Position numbers and translations under genes: made by a program
Assembly: GCA_016286595.1 (NCBI GenBank)
Contig: JAEETR010000111.1
Span: 1-8,778 of the forward strand
Reading direction: 5' to 3'
Source of the DNA: Oscillospiraceae bacterium
GTDB lineage: Bacteria; Bacillota; Clostridia; Oscillospirales; Oscillospiraceae
DNA length: 8,778 nt
Part shown: in pieces, positions 5,777 through 8,778 of the stretch
How positions within the stretch are numbered: the stretch's first letter is position 1
Layout of the letters: each line of letters opens with the position of its first letter
The notes under the pieces: generated by a model
Database searches by the model: none
What the model was told of the DNA's origin: nothing
The model's input: the letters and a program-made list of their open reading frames with translations, nothing else

Positions 5777-6784
5777 TCAATGGTTAGCGCTGTACTGCTG
5801 CCAGCGCCAGCTGTCACGGCACATGTCCTCCAGCGTCTTTTCCGTCTGCCAGCCGAGGACCTCCTTCGCCTTCGACGCGTCCGCGTAGCACACGGGGATG
5901 TCCCCGGGGCGGCGGGGCGCTATCTGATAGGGCACGTCCACGCCATTGGCCTTTATAAAGGCGTTCACCACGTCCAGCACGCTGCTGCCGACGCCGGTGC
6001 CAAGATTGAACACCTCCGCGCCGGTATGGCTCACGGCGTAACGCAAAGCCGCCACGTGACCCTTTGCGAGGTCCACCACGTGGATGTAGTCCCGCACGCC
6101 GGTACCGTCATGGGTGGGGTAATCGTTGCCGTAAACGCTCAGCTTCTCCCGGATGCCCACCGCCACCTGGGTTATATAGGGCATAAGGTTGTTGGGTATT
6201 CCGTTGGGCTTTTCGCCGATGATGCCGGACTCGTGGGCGCCGATGGGGTTGAAATAGCGGAGGTTGACCACGCTCATTTCGGCGTCCGCCGCGGCGGCGT
6301 CGGTGAGTATCTGCTCTATCATGTACTTCGTCCAGCCGTAGGGATTTGTGCAGCCGCCGGTGGGACTGTCCTCGCGGAAGGGTATCTCCCCGTCGCCGTA
6401 GACGGTGGCAGACGAACTGAAAACGATACGCCTGCAGCCGAACTTCTTCATGGTCTCAAGGATGGTCAGCGTGGTGTCGATATTGTTGCGGTAGTACTCC
6501 ACCGGCCTGGACACCGACTCCCCCACCGCCTTGAACCCGGCAAAATGCATGACGGCGAATATGTCGTTTTCGGAAAATATCTTCTCCATGGCGGGCTTGT
6601 CCGCCGCGTCCGCCTTATAGAAGACGGGCCTTTTGCCGGTGATGGTCTCTATGCGGTCGATAACGCTCTCCTCTGAATTGCTCAGGTCGTCGACTATGAC
6701 CGCGTCATACCCGGCGTCAAGCAGCTCCACAGCCGTGTGGGACCCGATATATCCGGCTCCGCCGGTAAGAAGGACAGCTGACAT
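5777..6784 (-). CDS. galE: UDP-glucose 4-epimerase
   Basis: This 335-residue cytosolic NAD-dependent epimerase interconverts UDP-glucose and UDP-galactose in the Leloir pathway, supplying galactosyl donors for surface glycans and routing galactose. It is an extended short-chain dehydrogenase. The Rossmann motif is Gly8-Gly-Ala-Gly11-Tyr-Ile-Gly14, and the acidic pair that binds NAD ribose is Asp32-Asp33. The MHFAG stretch is at 79-83, the SSSATVYG stretch at 123-130 (catalytic Ser125) and the catalytic Tyr149-x3-Lys153 pair is within NPYGWTKY. Tyr149 and Lys153 fall at the same numbers as in Escherichia coli GalE. Length is typical of the family. The ATG at 6784 has AAAGGA seven bases upstream and places the Rossmann motif at residue 8. 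The gene starts 45 bases after the ftsK stop with no clear promoter between, so read-through from ftsK is likely. Related UDP-sugar epimerases (e.g. acting on UDP-GlcNAc) cannot be excluded by motifs alone. Confidence 0.97.
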   Translation of the reverse strand: MSAVLLTGGAGYIGSHTAVELLDAGYDAVIVDDLSNSEESVIDRIETITGKRPVFYKADAADKPAMEKIFSENDIFAVMHFAGFKAVGESVSRPVEYYRNNIDTTLTILETMKKFGCRRIVFSSSATVYGDGEIPFREDSPTGGCTNPYGWTKYMIEQILTDAAAADAEMSVVNLRYFNPIGAHESGIIGEKPNGIPNNLMPYITQVAVGIREKLSVYGNDYPTHDGTGVRDYIHVVDLAKGHVAALRYAVSHTGAEVFNLGTGVGSSVLDVVNAFIKANGVDVPYQIAPRRPGDIPVCYADASKAKEVLGWQTEKTLEDMCRDSWRWQQYSANH

Positions 6785-6798
6785 ATTTGTTCCTTTCC

Positions 6799-6814
6799 GC
6801 GCCCCGCGGGGCGC
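6799..6814. repeat. Perfect 16-base GC palindrome before galE
   Basis: GCGCCCCGCGGGGCGC is its own reverse complement and lies in the 45-base gap between ftsK and galE, directly ahead of the galE ribosome binding site. As RNA it could fold into a six-pair stem with a CGCG loop. No T-run follows on the minus strand, so it is not a typical terminator. It may be an operator, an RNA structure affecting galE translation, or chance in GC-rich DNA. Confidence 0.5.
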
Positions 6815-6829
6815 CGTGAATATGCCCGA

Positions 6830-8778
6830 TCAGAAGACGTCCTCGTCGGACTCCATTTCATCGTCAGGCGCATCGTCCATTATCTGACTGACGTAGTCGT
6901 CGGCGGGAGCGGATGAGACGGGGGCGGTGCCGTTGATGAACTGCATCTCCTGCCACTGCTGCTTTGTGATAAGTATCTGGCGGGGCTTGGAACCCTCGAA
7001 GGGGCCCACCACGCCTATCTCCTCCATCTGGTCCACTATCCGGGCGGCTCTGGAATAGCCCAGCTTGAGCCGCCGCTGCAGCATTGACACGGACGCCTGG
7101 TTGACCTCGAATATGATGTCCACCGCCTGAGGCAGCAGCTCGTCGTACTCGCTCTTGGATTCGGCGGGCTCGGCGGAGGCCTGCTTCTGCTCGTTCTTGT
7201 CGGCGGAGGCCCGCTCTATCTCGCTGATGACCTCCTCGCTGTAAACGGCGTCGCCGCTGCTCTTGAGGAAGTCCACTATCTCCTCTCTCTCCTCGTCGGA
7301 CACCCAGGTGCCCTGAACACGGGCGGGTTTGGAGGAGCCTATGGGGGCGTAGAGCATATCGCCGTTGCCCACCAGCTTGTCCGCGCCGCCTCCGGCGTCA
7401 AGGATGATGCGGGACTCCAGGGCGGAGGCCACCTTGAAGGAGATGCGGGAGGGTATGTTGGCCTTCATGAGGCCGGTGATAACGTCGGCACGGGGGCTCT
7501 GGGTGGCTATGATGAGGTGTACGCCGGCGGCGCGGCCCATCTGTGCCACGCGGCAGATGGCCTCTTCGACTTCCTTCGGGGCTACCAGCATCAGGTCGGC
7601 CAGCTCGTCGATGATGACGACGATCTGCGGCAGGGGCTTTCTCCCCTCCCTGGTCTCCAGCTCATTGTAGCGTTCCAGGTCTCTGGCGCCGCTCTCCGAG
7701 AACAGGCGATAGCGCTTCATCATCTCCGTCACAGCCCACTGCAGGGCGCCTGCGGCCTTCTTGGCCTCGGTGACCACGGGGATGAGCAGGTGCTGGATGC
7801 CGTTATATATCCTGAACTCCACCATCTTGGGGTCCACCATGATAAAGCGGACCTCGTCGGGGGTGGATTTGTAAAGGATGCTGAGGATTATGGAGTTGAG
7901 GCACACGGATTTGCCGGAGCCGGTGGTACCGGCTATCAGCAGGTGCGGCAGACGGGAGATGTTGCCGATGATAACGTCTCCGCTGATGTTCTTGCCGATG
8001 GCGAAGGTCAGTTTGGACTTGGCGGACCGGAATTCCTCGGAGTCGATTATCTCATGCAGGTAAACGGTGGAGACCTTCTTGTTGGGCACCTCGATGCCCA
8101 CGGTGGATATCTTGTTGGGTATGGCGGCGATACGCACGCTGCTCACACCCAGTGAAAGCGCCACGTCGTCCGCAAGATTGGTAAGCTTGTTGAGCTTTAC
8201 TCCTACCTCCAGCTCCATCTCGTAGCGGGTTATGGAGGGGCCGCGGATGATGTTGGAGATGACCGCGTTGATGCCGAAGCTGCGGAGCGTCATCTCAAGG
8301 CGCTCCTTCACGCTGCGGCTGTCCCCACCGTCGTCCCCGGAGGCGGCGACGGGCTTTGCCAGCAGGTCGATGGGCGGGAATTTGTAGGTCTGCAGCTGCT
8401 CCTGCAGCTCTTTCTGGGCGTTGTCGTCTATGAGCTTTGCTATACTCTCCTGCTCGCTGGCCACGTCCGTCTTTTCCGGCTCCTTCTTCTGGGCGGCGGC
8501 AGGGGTCTGGGCAGCGGGAGTTTTCTGTATGGGCCGGATTTTCGCCTTCATGGCGCCGATGGGGTCGGCGGGCAGTTCCTCGGTGTAATCGGGCACCGGC
8601 TCTTCCGGCGTCTCCGGAGCGGAGGGTTCGGGCTCCGGCTTCTCTTCCTCGACGACCGGTGCCGGCGTCGGCGCGGCGGTCTTATCCTTTTTGCCCCGTC
8701 CGGTGATGACCATGTCGGGCGTTACGGCGTCGGGATTGGGGGCGAACAGGCCGTTCTTCGGCTTCGCGGGTTCCTCCT
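6830..8778 (-). CDS. ftsK: DNA translocase FtsK/SpoIIIE, N-terminus beyond window edge
   Basis: This is the C-terminal part (about 648 codons) of a membrane-anchored hexameric DNA pump that clears chromosome ends from the septum in division and, in spore formers, moves DNA into the forespore. The frame is open to the right edge. An ATG at 8713 lies inside a Pro/Glu/Ala-rich linker and is not taken as the start; the membrane helices should lie outside the window. Numbering from that ATG: linker 1-90, alpha domain about 100-240, Walker A GTTGSGKS 262-269, Walker B VVIIDE 365-370, the ATQSPRADVITG motif 404-414, and a gamma winged-helix DNA-reading domain about 523-584 (DELLPQAVDIIFEV through KPRQILIT). 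Bacillus SpoIIIE has ATQRPSVDVITG at that site. An acidic tail of about 40 residues follows gamma. Whether it serves as FtsK or SpoIIIE cannot be decided from this fragment. galE follows 45 bases downstream. Confidence 0.95.
   Translation of the reverse strand, partial: EEPAKPKNGLFAPNPDAVTPDMVITGRGKKDKTAAPTPAPVVEEEKPEPEPSAPETPEEPVPDYTEELPADPIGAMKAKIRPIQKTPAAQTPAAAQKKEPEKTDVASEQESIAKLIDDNAQKELQEQLQTYKFPPIDLLAKPVAASGDDGGDSRSVKERLEMTLRSFGINAVISNIIRGPSITRYEMELEVGVKLNKLTNLADDVALSLGVSSVRIAAIPNKISTVGIEVPNKKVSTVYLHEIIDSEEFRSAKSKLTFAIGKNISGDVIIGNISRLPHLLIAGTTGSGKSVCLNSIILSILYKSTPDEVRFIMVDPKMVEFRIYNGIQHLLIPVVTEAKKAAGALQWAVTEMMKRYRLFSESGARDLERYNELETREGRKPLPQIVVIIDELADLMLVAPKEVEEAICRVAQMGRAAGVHLIIATQSPRADVITGLMKANIPSRISFKVASALESRIILDAGGGADKLVGNGDMLYAPIGSSKPARVQGTWVSDEEREEIVDFLKSSGDAVYSEEVISEIERASADKNEQKQASAEPAESKSEYDELLPQAVDIIFEVNQASVSMLQRRLKLGYSRAARIVDQMEEIGVVGPFEGSKPRQILITKQQWQEMQFINGTAPVSSAPADDYVSQIMDDAPDDEMESDEDVF

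Noticed and set aside
4816..5817. Minus-strand open frame of 333 codons opposite the MoaF-like gene
   Set aside because: The product is Val/Gly/His-biased and has no recognisable motif. It runs through the bidirectional terminator and into the end of galE, and lies antisense to a gene with promoter, ribosome binding site and family features.
5780..6676. Plus-strand open frame of 298 codons opposite galE
   Set aside because: It is the antisense shadow of galE, whose catalytic motifs are complete. It has no promoter, and the strong terminator lies just upstream.
7517..8155. Plus-strand open frame of 212 codons opposite ftsK
   Set aside because: It is antisense to the conserved motor domain and has no motif or ribosome binding site. 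It is explained by codon bias of ftsK.
8713..8778. ATG at 8713 as the start of the translocase, with AGGAGG near the right edge
   Set aside because: The frame continues without a stop to the edge. The AGGAGG at the edge has no start codon at proper spacing, and the protein would lack the membrane domain. The match is most likely Glu codons within the linker.
1..8778. A novel defence, mobile or biosynthetic system
   Set aside because: I looked for integrases, transposases, toxin-antitoxin pairs, nucleases, phage genes, repeat arrays and large modular enzymes. None is supported; the genes belong to known envelope, metabolic and segregation families apart from one unknown anchored protein.

Overview
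The window looks like ordinary chromosomal sequence from a fairly GC-rich member of the Clostridia (Bacillota), plausibly near the Oscillospiraceae/Ruminococcaceae. This placement is an inference. It rests on a D,D-carboxypeptidase carrying three S-layer-homology (SLH) domains, a SpoIIIE/FtsK-type translocase, strong AGGAGG-type ribosome binding sites, vegetative TTGACA/TATAAT promoters and a ferredoxin-fused aldo/keto reductase of a type common in anaerobes. I see no transposase, integrase, CRISPR array, tRNA, rRNA or phage gene.

Layout from left to right. Positions 1-443 (minus) hold the first 147 codons of a HAD-family hydrolase that runs off the left edge. Positions 522-1649 (minus) encode an aldo/keto reductase with a C-terminal two-cluster ferredoxin domain, and the HAD gene probably follows it on the same transcript. 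Positions 1747-3441 (minus) encode a secreted penicillin-binding-protein-type D-Ala-D-Ala carboxypeptidase with SLH anchors. Its terminator hairpin contains the promoter of the aldo/keto reductase gene. Positions 3603-4697 (minus) encode a membrane-anchored extracellular protein of unknown function. It is transcribed divergently from a MoaF-like gene at 4858-5715, the only plus-strand gene here. The two share an intergenic region with back-to-back promoters. A bidirectional terminator separates the MoaF-like gene from galE (5777-6784, minus). Upstream of galE lies the C-terminal part of an FtsK/SpoIIIE DNA translocase (6830 to the right edge, minus), including the whole ATPase motor and the gamma winged-helix domain.

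Functionally this is a mix of envelope and housekeeping genes: carboxypeptidase (peptidoglycan trimming), galE (UDP-galactose supply for surface glycans) and FtsK/SpoIIIE (chromosome segregation). Two oxidoreductase/hydrolase genes and two poorly characterised genes complete it. All gaps between genes are under 200 bases and hold promoters, ribosome binding sites and terminators. I found no convincing new multi-gene system. The points most worth checking are the promoter nested in a terminator, the Ser-Gly-Cys variant of the penicillin-binding motif, the unknown anchored protein with two similar halves, and the isolated MoaF-like gene.
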